Positions 9,161-18,118 of a stretch of 64,000 bases of DNA are shown one piece after another. Below the pieces are notes generated by a model, which was not told the origin of the DNA, made no database searches, and worked only from the letters and a program-made list of their open reading frames with translations. The position numbers were made by a program, and so were the translations under genes. Numbering within the stretch: the stretch's first letter is position 1; the number at the start of each line of letters is the position of its first letter. Origin of the DNA: Phaeobacter inhibens DSM 16374 (GTDB taxonomy: Bacteria > Pseudomonadota > Alphaproteobacteria > Rhodobacterales > Rhodobacteraceae); assembly GCF_000473105.1 (NCBI RefSeq), contig NZ_KI421498.1:124001-188000 (forward strand), written 5' to 3'.

Positions 9161-9724
9161 ATGCCCAAAATCAACGGTAACGAGATCCGCCCCGGCAATG
9201 TTCTCGAGCACAATGGCGGTCTGTGGGCCGCTGTCAAAGTCGATCACGTGAAGCCCGGCAAGGGCGGCGCCTTTGCTCAGGTCGAGCTGCGCAACCTGCG
9301 CAACGGCTCCAAATTGAACGAGCGTTTCCGCTCCGCCGACAAGGTCGAGAAGGTTCGTCTGGAGCAGAAAGATCAGCAGTTCCTCTATGAGAGTGACGGC
9401 ATGCTGGTGTTCATGGATGCCGAAACCTATGAGCAGATTGAACTGCCTGCAGAGCTCTTGGGCGACCGCCGTCCGTTCCTGCAGGATGGCATGACCATCG
9501 TTGTTGAATTCCACGACGACGAGGCGCTGAACGCCACCGTGCCGCAGAAAGTCACCTGCAAAATCGTCGAAACCGAGCCGGTCGTCAAAGGCCAGACTGC
9601 CGCCAACTCTTTCAAGCCGGCGATCCTTGATAATGGTGTGAAGGTCATGGTGCCGCCCTTCGTCGGTCAGGACGAGATGATCATCGTCAACACCGAGACC
9701 ATGGAATATTCTGAGCGCGCATAA
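9161..9724 (+). CDS. efp: Translation elongation factor P
   Basis: This 187-residue protein has the three-domain length of EF-P. The modification loop is KPGKGGAF with the conserved lysine at position 34, and the C-terminal OB domain includes the segment [23 protein letters not shown] binds the ribosome between the P and E sites and relieves stalling at polyproline. An AGAGGG ribosome site precedes the ATG. No lysine-modification genes (epmA/epmB) are visible nearby. It ends at a strong bidirectional terminator. Confidence 0.97.
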   Translation: MPKINGNEIRPGNVLEHNGGLWAAVKVDHVKPGKGGAFAQVELRNLRNGSKLNERFRSADKVEKVRLEQKDQQFLYESDGMLVFMDAETYEQIELPAELLGDRRPFLQDGMTIVVEFHDDEALNATVPQKVTCKIVETEPVVKGQTAANSFKPAILDNGVKVMVPPFVGQDEMIIVNTETMEYSERA

Positions 9725-9752
9725 GTAGTTAGCGCCAACATATCCAAATACG

Positions 9753-9786
9753 AAAACCCCCGCAGTCAGGCTGCGGGGGTTTTTTG
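9753..9786. terminator. Bidirectional intrinsic terminator between efp and the next gene
   Basis: CCCCCGCAG (9757-9765) pairs with CTGCGGGGG (9771-9779); A-run before and T-run (9780-9786) after. It serves efp on the plus strand and the convergent gene at 9813-10382. Confidence 0.9.
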
Positions 9787-9812
9787 TTACTGTATAGGGG
9801 ATGGGAAACCGC

Positions 9813-10382
9813 TCAGTTGTAGTCGATTTCGAGCTGCCGCAGCTCCAGACTGTGGCCGCATTCATCCATCATCTTGCCGTAGGCGGCGGTAAATCCGGCC
9901 AAAGACGCGTCCAGAACCATCTCGCCTGCGGCGTAGGGAACCACTGTCCGTACCTCCATCCGCTGACCGTTCTGCATCCACAGAATGCTGTTCAGCGCGT
10001 CCATCCAGCGGATCTGCGCGCTGGCCTCAGCGAGGCCTTCCTCGTTGATCTCGGCGTTGGCGATACCGTAGAACACCGCTTCCCGGTCGATCACAAATCC
10101 GATCGCCTGACCATTCTGTACCTGCGTCGGATAGTGGCGCGGGGCGCTCTCAAACAGCTCCAGCTGCGGGTAGGTTTCCGGCGGGCCGACGTCGCCTTGG
10201 GTGACTGTCATACGCAAAAGAGGCAGCCCGTCGCCGCCGGTCCAGGCGGTGCAATCGCGCCAATCATGCTCCTCGGTGATGCGCATATCGGCGGCGACGG
10301 ACCAGTCCTGATATTCCCAATAATCACTGGCGAGAGTGGGCAGGGGCAGCAGCATGAGCGTAAGGCAGGGGAGCAGTCGCAT
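9813..10382 (-). CDS. Secreted protein of unknown function
   Basis: The 189-residue protein has a signal peptide (MRLLPCLTLMLLPLPTLA-SD) and a mature domain beginning DYWEYQDWSV, with cysteines in DWRDCTAW and MMDECGHS that could form a disulphide. No known family is recognised with confidence. It lies about 100 bases after ygfZ on the same strand and may be co-transcribed with it. Location is probably periplasmic. Confidence 0.75.
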   Translation of the reverse strand: MRLLPCLTLMLLPLPTLASDYWEYQDWSVAADMRITEEHDWRDCTAWTGGDGLPLLRMTVTQGDVGPPETYPQLELFESAPRHYPTQVQNGQAIGFVIDREAVFYGIANAEINEEGLAEASAQIRWMDALNSILWMQNGQRMEVRTVVPYAAGEMVLDASLAGFTAAYGKMMDECGHSLELRQLEIDYN

Positions 10383-10484
10383 CTAATAATCCTCGTGAAA
10401 ATGATGCCTCAGACATAGCGGAGCAGCCGCCGCCACCCGCAGTGACGTCGCGTCACAAGCCGAGGGTGCCGCCACAGGATTGCC

Positions 10485-11225
10485 TCAGGTCTTAACCTGC
10501 CAGTCGATCCGCGCGTTTTGCGCACACATATCCGCCCCGGCGCGGTCGAATCGCAGATACGCGATGGCCTGATCTCCGGCTTGGGTGAACAGCGTGCCGA
10601 CGGGTTTGTCGGCGCGGCGGATCTCGGTTCCGATGGGGGCCTCACCCTCAACAGTGACGGTGGCCAGCCCCTTGCGCAGGGTGGTCTTGTGCTTCATCCG
10701 GGCGGTGACCTCCTGGCCGACATAGCAGCCTTTGCGGAAATCGACGCCGTTCAAGCGTTCAAACCCGGCCTCCAAGATATAGCTGTCCGGTCCCAGTTCG
10801 ATGCCGGTTTCGGGGATGCAATGCGCCACGCGGATGGCGTTCCAGTCGCTGCCGTCATCCCCCGGCTGTGCACCATACATCCGCCAGCCCAGATCCGGGT
10901 GGCGCGGATCCGCCAGTGCGCCCTCAGGCGCAGGTCCGGTGCCCCGGCGTACGGCCAGATCGGTCTCTTCAATGGTCACTTTGGCGCGCAGCCGGTACAT
11001 GGTCAGCCGCTTGGCCAGACTGGGGGCCAGGCTTTCGTCCACGTCCACCAGCAGATCATCGCCCTCAGCGGCGACAAAGAAATCCGCCAGATATTTGCCC
11101 TGAGGGGTCAGCATCGCGGCGTAGACCAGCCCCTGATCGACCTTGGTGACATCATTGGTGATCAGCCCCTGAAGGAAATCGCGGGTATCATCCCCGGAGA
11201 GGCGCAAAATGCGGCGGTTGCTCAT
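10485..11225 (-). CDS. ygfZ: YgfZ/GcvT-like folate-binding protein
   Basis: A 246-residue member of the YgfZ/CAF17 family. The signature KGCYVGQEVTARMKH (about residues 150-165) contains the conserved cysteine of this family, and the N-terminus LSGDDTRDFLQGLITNDV is typical. YgfZ binds tetrahydrofolate and helps maintain or repair iron-sulphur clusters in enzymes such as MiaB. It starts 55 bases downstream of the ABC exporter on the same strand. Confidence 0.9.
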   Translation of the reverse strand: MSNRRILRLSGDDTRDFLQGLITNDVTKVDQGLVYAAMLTPQGKYLADFFVAAEGDDLLVDVDESLAPSLAKRLTMYRLRAKVTIEETDLAVRRGTGPAPEGALADPRHPDLGWRMYGAQPGDDGSDWNAIRVAHCIPETGIELGPDSYILEAGFERLNGVDFRKGCYVGQEVTARMKHKTTLRKGLATVTVEGEAPIGTEIRRADKPVGTLFTQAGDQAIAYLRFDRAGADMCAQNARIDWQVKT

Positions 11226-11280
11226 AGGTCAGGCTCCTGAAGGATCTCATAGGCAATGTAGGTCGCGAGGTGGGCAAAGC

Positions 11281-13290
11281 CTAGCCGAACATACGGCGGG
11301 CCAGTTTCTGGAACCAACGGGGCTGGTCGCCCCCTTCGCTGAACTGTCTGGGCGCCTGTGCGGCAACACCCTGGCGGTCCACCAGTGTCTTACCGTCCTG
11401 AAACTGCAGCCGGTAGAGATCGGCATAGATCCCGCCGCGTTCCAGCAGCTCCTCATGGGTGCCGTGATCCATCACCTGACCGCGTTCCATCACCACGATT
11501 TTATCGGCGTTGCGGATGGTCGACAGCCGGTGCGCGATCACCAACGTGGTGCGCCCGCCGGACAGTTTCTCCAGCGCCTGCTGCACCACCTTTTCAGATT
11601 GGGCATCCAACGCCGAGGTCGCCTCGTCCAGCAGCAGGATCGGCGTGTCGCGCAGCAACGCGCGGGCAATCACCACCCGCTGGCGCTGGCCACCGGACAG
11701 GGCCGAGCCACGCGGACCCACCAGTGTGTCCAGCCCATTGGCCAGTTTCGGCAGGAAGTCCGCAACATGAGAGGCTTCCAGAACCTCCTGCAGCCGCTCT
11801 TCACTCACATCAGTGCGCCCCAGAAGGATATTCTCGCGCAGGGTCTCGTCAAACAGCAGCGCCTCTTGGGTCACCACGGAAAACAGCCCGCGCAGGTCGT
11901 CCAGATCCAGATCCCGCACCGCAACGCCACCCACGGTCACTGATCCCTCCTGCGGGTCCACCAACCGGGTGAGCAGGTTGAAAATGGTGGATTTCCCAGC
12001 CCCGGAGGCACCTACCAACGCTGTGGTCTTGCCCGCCTCTGCCACCAGCGACAGTTCGCGCAACACGTCCGAGTCGCCATAGCGCAGGGTGACATCGCTC
12101 AGCGCCACCTCGGGCAGGCCCTTGGGTGGGGCGACGGGGTTTTCGGGCGACACCAGTTTGATCGGGGAGTCCATCAGCTCCTTGATGCGTTCCATCGCGG
12201 CAGCCGCCGCCTGCCAGGTGCCGCTGATCGAGGCCAACCGGCGCATCGGGTCAAAGGCCAGACCGATGGCGGTGAAGAAACTCATGAACTCACCGACGGT
12301 TTTCTTTCCCTCGATGATTTCCGCGCCACCATAAAGCACCACGCCCATCACGCCCAACCCGGCCATAATGTCGATCATGCCGGTGGTGGAGGCCACCCCA
12401 AAGGAGGCGCGCACTTCTGAGCGGACAAACTGATCCATATGGCCGCCAAAGCGGTCAGTCTGATAGTCTTCAAGATTGTTCAGCTTGATCGGCACGATGC
12501 CGTGAAAAATCTCATCCAGCCGGGTGGAGAGTGATGCGCCAAGATCCCGCGCCTGCGAGGCCTTGCGCCGCACATAGCGCTGTACGGCGGCCAGTGGTAA
12601 CAGCAGCATCGGCAGGCCAATCAACATGATCGCGGTCCAGCGCCAGTCAACGCTGATCGCCACTGCTAGAACGGCCACCATCTGCGTGACATCGCGGCCG
12701 GCACCGGTGATCAGCGCCTGCCAGACCGAATTGATCGCCATCACATCGCTCTGCACCCGCTGGATCAGAAAACCGGGTGGGTTCACCTGATGGAACGAGG
12801 GATCCTGCCGGATCAGCCGCGCCAGCATATCCTTGCGCATATGCGCGGCGGAGGTCTGGGAAATCTTGCTGAGGATCACCTTCTGGCAGACGCTGGACAG
12901 CCCCCGCATGGAAAAGATGATCAGAAACGCCAGGCTGACCCAGAACAGCGCCGTGGTATTGCCCGCGACAAACACCAGATCGAACATCGGCTGCATCATG
13001 TAGCTGAGGCCACCAACGGTGCCGCCCTCAATCAACATGAACAGGATCGCCAGCCCCAACAGGCCCATGTAATGGCGCAGATATCCCCGCCACAGCCATC
13101 CCAGTAACTCGCGCGAGGACATGTGCTCGGGCTTGCTTTTTATGGCCGGGGCCTCGCCTGCGGCGGGGAGGGGCGCCACGGTCTGATCCGTCGTCGGGGC
13201 CGCAGCCGCCTTGGACGCTTCCGTGACGGGGGCCGTGTCCGGCGCTGCGGGAGAGGGGGTCTTGGGGTCAGTCTTGGGCAAGGGGCACAA
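11281..13290 (-). CDS. ABC exporter, fused permease and ATPase (MsbA type)
   Basis: An exporter half-transporter: six membrane helices over about residues 75-350, then a nucleotide-binding domain with Walker A GASGAGKST, signature LSGGQRQR, Walker B ILLLDEATSAL and the H-loop IAHRLSTI. It would work as a homodimer; MsbA-like lipid export is the usual guess, but the substrate is not shown by sequence. The start is uncertain. The longest frame begins with TTG at 13290 and adds a 56-residue Pro/Ala-rich stretch; an ATG at 13122 (MSSRELLGWLW) gives a family-typical 613 residues. Neither has a clear ribosome site. Confidence 0.9.
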   Translation of the reverse strand: MCPLPKTDPKTPSPAAPDTAPVTEASKAAAAPTTDQTVAPLPAAGEAPAIKSKPEHMSSRELLGWLWRGYLRHYMGLLGLAILFMLIEGGTVGGLSYMMQPMFDLVFVAGNTTALFWVSLAFLIIFSMRGLSSVCQKVILSKISQTSAAHMRKDMLARLIRQDPSFHQVNPPGFLIQRVQSDVMAINSVWQALITGAGRDVTQMVAVLAVAISVDWRWTAIMLIGLPMLLLPLAAVQRYVRRKASQARDLGASLSTRLDEIFHGIVPIKLNNLEDYQTDRFGGHMDQFVRSEVRASFGVASTTGMIDIMAGLGVMGVVLYGGAEIIEGKKTVGEFMSFFTAIGLAFDPMRRLASISGTWQAAAAAMERIKELMDSPIKLVSPENPVAPPKGLPEVALSDVTLRYGDSDVLRELSLVAEAGKTTALVGASGAGKSTIFNLLTRLVDPQEGSVTVGGVAVRDLDLDDLRGLFSVVTQEALLFDETLRENILLGRTDVSEERLQEVLEASHVADFLPKLANGLDTLVGPRGSALSGGQRQRVVIARALLRDTPILLLDEATSALDAQSEKVVQQALEKLSGGRTTLVIAHRLSTIRNADKIVVMERGQVMDHGTHEELLERGGIYADLYRLQFQDGKTLVDRQGVAAQAPRQFSEGGDQPRWFQKLARRMFG

Positions 13291-13525
13291 CCGATGTGGT
13301 TTTTTCTGGCACTGACATCCGCGTCAGGCCTGCGCCATTTAAGCAGCTGGGGGCAAAGGTGCAAGCGTAGCGCCGCTTTTGCTGGCATGCCTGGCGTCGG
13401 ATCGACAGCCGTTGCGCAGCTTGCATCAAATCCTACAAGGCAGGCTTTGCAAGGGGTTGCGGCCCCGGCGTGCCCGCGCCACAGTCCACCAACAACAGGG
13501 CAGAGCCTCAACACAGGAGTGCAGA

Positions 13526-14791
13526 ATGACAGCGGATGTTTCCCTTGCCGCCGGGCGCGGATATCTGGCGATCCCCGGACCTTCGGTCATTCCGGACGCT
13601 GTGTTGCAGGCCATGCACCGTCCCTCTCCCAACATATACGCGGGCGAGCTGGTTGAGATGACCGCCACGCTGATTCCCGATCTGCGCCGTGTTGCGCGGA
13701 CGGAGCATCATGTGGCGATCTATATCTCCAACGGCCATGGCGCCTGGGAGGCGGCGTTGCAGAACACCTTGCAGCCCGGCGATACCGTGCTGGTGGCCGC
13801 CTCGGGCCGCTTTGCCATTGGTTGGTCAGAAATGGCCGAGGCGCTGGGGATCAAGGTGGAGATGCTCGATTTTGGCACCGGCGCGCCCTGGGACATGGAC
13901 CGCATCGCCAGTCATCTGGCGGCAGATACCGCGCATCGGATCAAGGCGGTGCTGGCGGTGCATGTGGATACCTCCAGCTCTATCCGCAACGATGTGGCCG
14001 CGATGCGTGCAGCGCTTGATGCCTGCGATCACCCCGCATTGTTGATGGCCGATTGTATCGCCTCGCTGGGCTGTGACCGGTTCGAGATGGACGCCTGGGG
14101 AGTCGATGTGATGGTTGCCGCCTGCCAAAAGGGGCTGATGGTCCCTGCGGGTATGGGATTTGTGTTCTTCAGCCCGAAGGCCGCCGAGGCCCGTGCCCGC
14201 CTGCCACGGGTCAGCCGCTATTGGGACTGGGAGCCGCGCGCCAACCCCGAAGAATTCTATCAGTATTTTGGCGGCACCGCGCCGACGCATCACCTCTATG
14301 GTCTGCGGGCCGCGCTGGATCTGATCCACGGTGAGGGGATGGAGGCCGTCTGGGCGCGGCATCATCGCTTGGCACAGGCGATCTGGGCGGCCTGTGACCG
14401 CTGGGGCGACGGCGGTCCGCTACGGATGAATGTGCAGGATGTGGCTTTGCGTTCCAATGCGGTGACCTCGCTGCATCTGGGCGGGGATGACGCTACCCGA
14501 CTGCGCACGTGGGTGGAGCAGACCCTGGGTCTGACGCTGGGCATTGGCCTTGGCATGGCGCCGCCGAACAGCCCGAAGTGGCACGGGTTCCTGCGGCTGG
14601 GCCATATGGGCCATGTGAGCGGTCAGATGATCATGGGGTTGCTGGGCGGTGTTGATGCCGGGTTGAAGGCGCTGGAGATCCCGCATGGATCCGGCGCGCT
14701 CGAGGCGGCCTCACAGGTGATCGCCGGGGCCGGTGCGACGGCGGTTCCAGCATCACCTGAACTCTCTGCTGTGGGCAGCTGCTGCGGGTGA
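13526..14791 (+). CDS. Class V aminotransferase (alanine/serine-glyoxylate type)
   Basis: This 421-residue PLP enzyme matches the alanine-glyoxylate/serine-glyoxylate aminotransferase group: N-terminal IPGPSVIPDAVLQAM, the AWEAALQN cofactor loop, DCIASLGCDRFEMDAWGVD, and the PLP lysine in AACQKGLMVPAGMGF. Such enzymes transfer amino groups to glyoxylate; the exact donor cannot be fixed from sequence. The frame is open upstream, but AGGAG nine bases before the ATG at 13526 sets the start. The C-terminal 25 residues are low-complexity. It is convergent with the next aminotransferase gene. Confidence 0.87.
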   Translation: MTADVSLAAGRGYLAIPGPSVIPDAVLQAMHRPSPNIYAGELVEMTATLIPDLRRVARTEHHVAIYISNGHGAWEAALQNTLQPGDTVLVAASGRFAIGWSEMAEALGIKVEMLDFGTGAPWDMDRIASHLAADTAHRIKAVLAVHVDTSSSIRNDVAAMRAALDACDHPALLMADCIASLGCDRFEMDAWGVDVMVAACQKGLMVPAGMGFVFFSPKAAEARARLPRVSRYWDWEPRANPEEFYQYFGGTAPTHHLYGLRAALDLIHGEGMEAVWARHHRLAQAIWAACDRWGDGGPLRMNVQDVALRSNAVTSLHLGGDDATRLRTWVEQTLGLTLGIGLGMAPPNSPKWHGFLRLGHMGHVSGQMIMGLLGGVDAGLKALEIPHGSGALEAASQVIAGAGATAVPASPELSAVGSCCG

Positions 14792-14815
14792 TCCGCAGCA
14801 GGCCCTGGCACAGTC

Positions 14816-15925
14816 TCAGCCGTTGCGCGCCCGCTCCAGCGCGACGGGCAGCGCGCGGGCAAAGCTGTCCAGCTGATCCTCCGGCCCGCAGCTAACCCGG
14901 ATGCAACGGTTTTGCGGCGCCGCAAAGGGCATCCGCACAAACACGCCCTGATCCACCAGACCCTCCAGCACCGATTTGGCAAAAGCGCCATCCGCTCCGC
15001 AGTCGATGGCTACGAAATTGGTGGCTGAGGGCAGCGGGGTCAGCCCATTGTCACGGGCAATCTGCGCAATCCGGTTGCGCGCGGTGGCAATGCGGCCCAG
15101 CACCTCGGCCAGCCACGCCTGATCCCGCAGGGCCGCCAGCGCGCCAATCTGGGCGGTGCGGTTCATGCCGAAATGATTGCGCACCTTGTTGAAGGCGGAG
15201 ATCAGCCCGGCCTCTGCCAGCACATAGCCCACCCGCGCACCGGCCATGCCATAGGCCTTGGAAAACGTCCGGGTGCGGATCACGCGGGGATCATTGATGT
15301 CGATGGGCAGGGCGGTGCCGTCGGGGGCGCAGTCGATATAGGCCTCGTCCAGCAGCAGCAGGCAGCCCTCGGGCAGGGCGCCCATCGCCGCCAGCAGAGC
15401 GGCGCCGCTGTGCCAGCTGCCCATCGGATTGTCAGGATTGGCGAGATAGACCAGCTTGGCATCCACCTCCGCTGCCTTGGCAAAGAGCGCGGCGGGGTCT
15501 TCGTGGTCGTCCTTGTAGGGGACGGTATGCAACACGCCGCCAAAGCCCGCGACATGGTAGTTGAAGGTCGGATAGGCGCCAAGCGAGGTTACCACCGCAT
15601 CACCTTCGCCAATCAGCAGCCGCACCAGATAGCCGAGCAGCCCGTCAATACCCTCGCCAATCATGATGTTCTGAGGCGCAACACCGTGATACGCGGCCAG
15701 CGCCTCGCGCAGGTCATGGCTTTCGGCGTCGCCGTATTTCCAGATTTCGCCCAGCGAGGCCTGCATGGCCGCAATCGCCTTGGGCGAGGGGCCAAAGATA
15801 TTTTCATTCGCGCCCAGCCGCGCCGTGAAGGGCGCGCCGCGCTGGCGCTCTTGGGTTTCCGGCCCGACAAAGGGGACCGAAGCGGGGAGGGAGTGGGCAA
15901 GCGGGGTGTAGCGTGGCTGTGTCAT
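14816..15925 (-). CDS. HisC-like class I/II aminotransferase
   Basis: The 369-residue protein carries the histidinol-phosphate aminotransferase layout: GANENIFGPSPKAIAAM near the N-terminus, NPDNPMGSW, DEAYIDC, and the PLP lysine in TFSKAYGMAGARVGY, ending with the substrate arginine in RIRVS-like CIRVSCG. HisC-family proteins outside a his operon often act on aromatic or other amino acids, so I leave the symbol blank. There are no his genes nearby. Only 24 bases separate it from the convergent class V aminotransferase gene. Confidence 0.87.
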   Translation of the reverse strand: MTQPRYTPLAHSLPASVPFVGPETQERQRGAPFTARLGANENIFGPSPKAIAAMQASLGEIWKYGDAESHDLREALAAYHGVAPQNIMIGEGIDGLLGYLVRLLIGEGDAVVTSLGAYPTFNYHVAGFGGVLHTVPYKDDHEDPAALFAKAAEVDAKLVYLANPDNPMGSWHSGAALLAAMGALPEGCLLLLDEAYIDCAPDGTALPIDINDPRVIRTRTFSKAYGMAGARVGYVLAEAGLISAFNKVRNHFGMNRTAQIGALAALRDQAWLAEVLGRIATARNRIAQIARDNGLTPLPSATNFVAIDCGADGAFAKSVLEGLVDQGVFVRMPFAAPQNRCIRVSCGPEDQLDSFARALPVALERARNG

Positions 15926-16064
15926 GGGGGCAGATAACGTGATCCGGTGCGCCCGGGCAAGCGCAGGCGACAGCGTGCAGGTCTGCCCCGGCGTTACGCT
16001 GGATCACTGCCGGGATCCGGGGCAGTCTGCGGCCTAGAGAATTTCCGAGAAAGAGGGGGCCGAC

Positions 16065-16850
16065 ATGGCACGGGTATCGGTAGAGATCGAAGACCACATC
16101 GCACGGGTGACATTGACCCGCGGTGACAAGATGAACGCGCTGGACAGCCAGATGATCGAAGAGATCATCGCCGCCGGTGAAAGCCTGATGGACAGCAAGG
16201 CGCGGGTGGTCGTGCTGTCGGGCGAGGGCAAGGCGTTCTGCGCTGGCCTTGATCTGATGAGCTTTGCCCAGATGGGGCTGCAAAACCCCGAAGAGTGGCT
16301 GATGAGCCGCTCTCATGGCGATGCCAATCAGGTGCAGCAGGTGGCAATGGTCTGGCGTCGCCTGCCGATGCCGGTGATTGCCGCCATCAATGGCGTCGCC
16401 TTTGGCGGCGGGCTGCAACTGGCGCTGGGGGCAGATATCCGTATTGCTGCGCCCGATGCGCGGTTCTCAGTGATGGAGATGAAATGGGGGATTGTGCCGG
16501 ATATGGGCGGCATGGTGCTGCTGCCGCAGCTGTTGCGGTCCGATGTGCTGCGGCGGCTGACCTACACGGCGGAGAAAGTGTCAGCGCCGCAGGCGCTGGA
16601 CTGGGGGCTGGTCACCGAGCTGGCCGAAGATCCCGTTGCCCGCGCCCATGAGCTGGCGACAGTGATCGCAGGGCAAAGCCCCGCCGCCATCCGTGCGGCG
16701 AAAGCGCTGATTGAAACTGCCGAGACCAGTCAAGACCGCGCCGAGGTGCTGCTGGAGGAATCCCGCGTTCAGGTCGGTCTGATCGGCAAGCCTGAGCAGA
16801 TGGAAGTGGTCGCCGCCCAGATGCAGAAACGCGCGCCCAAATTCGACTGA
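16065..16850 (+). CDS. Enoyl-CoA hydratase/isomerase family protein (crotonase)
   Basis: A 261-residue crotonase. The oxyanion-hole segments are FCAGLDL and NGVAFGGGLQLALGADI. The glutamate of the second catalytic position is present (VMEMKWGIVPDMGG), but the first, normally Glu in GGGxELA of hydratases, is Gln here. The Asp in PDMGG recalls dienoyl-CoA isomerases. It therefore acts on an acyl-CoA ester in fatty or aromatic acid metabolism, but simple hydratase activity is doubtful. GAGGGGG lies close before the ATG. It ends at a bidirectional terminator. Confidence 0.9.
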   Translation: MARVSVEIEDHIARVTLTRGDKMNALDSQMIEEIIAAGESLMDSKARVVVLSGEGKAFCAGLDLMSFAQMGLQNPEEWLMSRSHGDANQVQQVAMVWRRLPMPVIAAINGVAFGGGLQLALGADIRIAAPDARFSVMEMKWGIVPDMGGMVLLPQLLRSDVLRRLTYTAEKVSAPQALDWGLVTELAEDPVARAHELATVIAGQSPAAIRAAKALIETAETSQDRAEVLLEESRVQVGLIGKPEQMEVVAAQMQKRAPKFD

Positions 16851-16880
16851 GCCCGACGTCAGTCTGATCTGAAATGAAAG

Positions 16881-16918
16881 AGAGCCGCGCCGGGATCTGA
16901 CCGACGCGGCTCTTTCTT
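16881..16918. terminator. Bidirectional intrinsic terminator
   Basis: AGAGCCGCG (16881-16889) pairs with CGCGGCTCT (16905-16913), followed by TTCTTT on the plus strand and preceded by an A-rich stretch. It separates the convergent crotonase and aldolase genes. Confidence 0.8.
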
Positions 16919-16951
16919 TGGTGTCCTACCCCGTCAGGGGCGGCGGAATCG

Positions 16952-17854
16952 TCAGATCGAGGCGCGGTAGATCTTGTCGATGTTGGAGCCAAGCGCTGCG
17001 TTGTAGTCGTCATCGCTCATGGCGACATTCAGACCTTCGGTCAGGGCACGGCTGAAAGAGGCGATCATGGTGCTGTTCTTCGCCAGTTTTTCGCAGGCAT
17101 CATCGGTGGTGTAGCCGCCGGACAGGGCCACGACGCGCACCACATTGGCATGAGCGGCCAGATCGTCATAAAGACCGGCCTCGGTGGGGATGGTCAGCTT
17201 CAGCGCCACTTTGGTATCGGCGGGCAGGGCGTTCAGCTCGGCCAGGATCGCGTCTTTCAGCAGGGCTTCTGCCTCGGCTTTGGTGGTGGAATTGATGTCC
17301 ACCTCCGGCTCGATGATCGGGAGCAGACCGGCAGCGGCAATCTGGCGGCCGACGATGAACTGCTGGCCGACGACGTTCTTGATGCCGGCGGCATTGGCGC
17401 CCTTGATGACTGAGCGCATTTTGGTGCCGAAGATCCCGGCCTTCACGGCGCGCGACAGCAGGGCGTCCAGATCGGGCATCGGTTTCATGGTCTGGGCGTC
17501 GTCCGCCTCGTCTGCGAGACCCTTGTCCACCTTGAGGAACGGCACAACACCGCAATTGTCCCAGAGGTAGGCAGGCACCGGCGTGCCGTCGATCGCCGCA
17601 TCCATGGTTTTTTCAAACAGGATCGCGCCAAGGATCTTGTCGCTGTTGAAATCGGGAGCGGTGATGATGCGGGCGCGCATTTTCTGGATCTCACCGAACA
17701 TCTCGTCATCATTGCCATAGGCGTCTTCGGTCACACCATAAAGCGCCAGCGCTTTGGGGGTGGAGCCGCCGGACTGATCGAGCGCCGCGATGAAGCCCTT
17801 GCCGTTTGCGATACGATCAAGCTGTGCGGTCTGGGTCGAGGTTTCTTGCGCCAT
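16952..17854 (-). CDS. Fructose-bisphosphate aldolase, class I
   Basis: The 300-residue protein fits class I fructose-bisphosphate aldolase: GFIAALDQSGGSTPKALALYG near the N-terminus, LWDNCGVVPFLKVDKGL, the IIEPEVD strand, the Schiff-base lysine in VALKLTIPTEAG, and the phosphate-binding VVALSGGYTTDDA. It cleaves fructose 1,6-bisphosphate in glycolysis and runs the reverse reaction in gluconeogenesis. The frame runs 13 codons further upstream; GGAG before the ATG at 17854 and the fit to the family favour the shorter start. It lies downstream of pyrG on the same strand, but a pyrG terminator intervenes, so it has its own promoter. Confidence 0.93.
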   Translation of the reverse strand: MAQETSTQTAQLDRIANGKGFIAALDQSGGSTPKALALYGVTEDAYGNDDEMFGEIQKMRARIITAPDFNSDKILGAILFEKTMDAAIDGTPVPAYLWDNCGVVPFLKVDKGLADEADDAQTMKPMPDLDALLSRAVKAGIFGTKMRSVIKGANAAGIKNVVGQQFIVGRQIAAAGLLPIIEPEVDINSTTKAEAEALLKDAILAELNALPADTKVALKLTIPTEAGLYDDLAAHANVVRVVALSGGYTTDDACEKLAKNSTMIASFSRALTEGLNVAMSDDDYNAALGSNIDKIYRASI

Positions 17855-18049
17855 ATGTCGGGTCTCCACGAAAAGGGATTGTCTGTCTGGCACCGTCTAT
17901 ACCGCGCCTGCGGCAGGAAACAACTATCAGCATCAGGTGGTTGCGCTAACGCCTCCGCTAACAATGGTCACAGGTGGCGGTGTTGAGCAAATCTGTGCAG
18001 CTGGGCGGGCGCTGCGATTGCCAAGAGCACGCTGTGGCGCGCAGGCAGG

Positions 18050-18081
18050 AAAAAAGGCAGACCGCCAGGGCCTGCCTTTTA
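18050..18081 (-). terminator. Intrinsic terminator of pyrG
   Basis: On the minus strand AAAAGGCAG pairs with CTGCC followed by TTTTTT. It begins about 40 bases beyond the pyrG stop codon. Confidence 0.85.
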
Positions 18082-18118
18082 ATGGTGTAGTGATCTGTGG
18101 CGCCTGAGGCGTCGGGTG

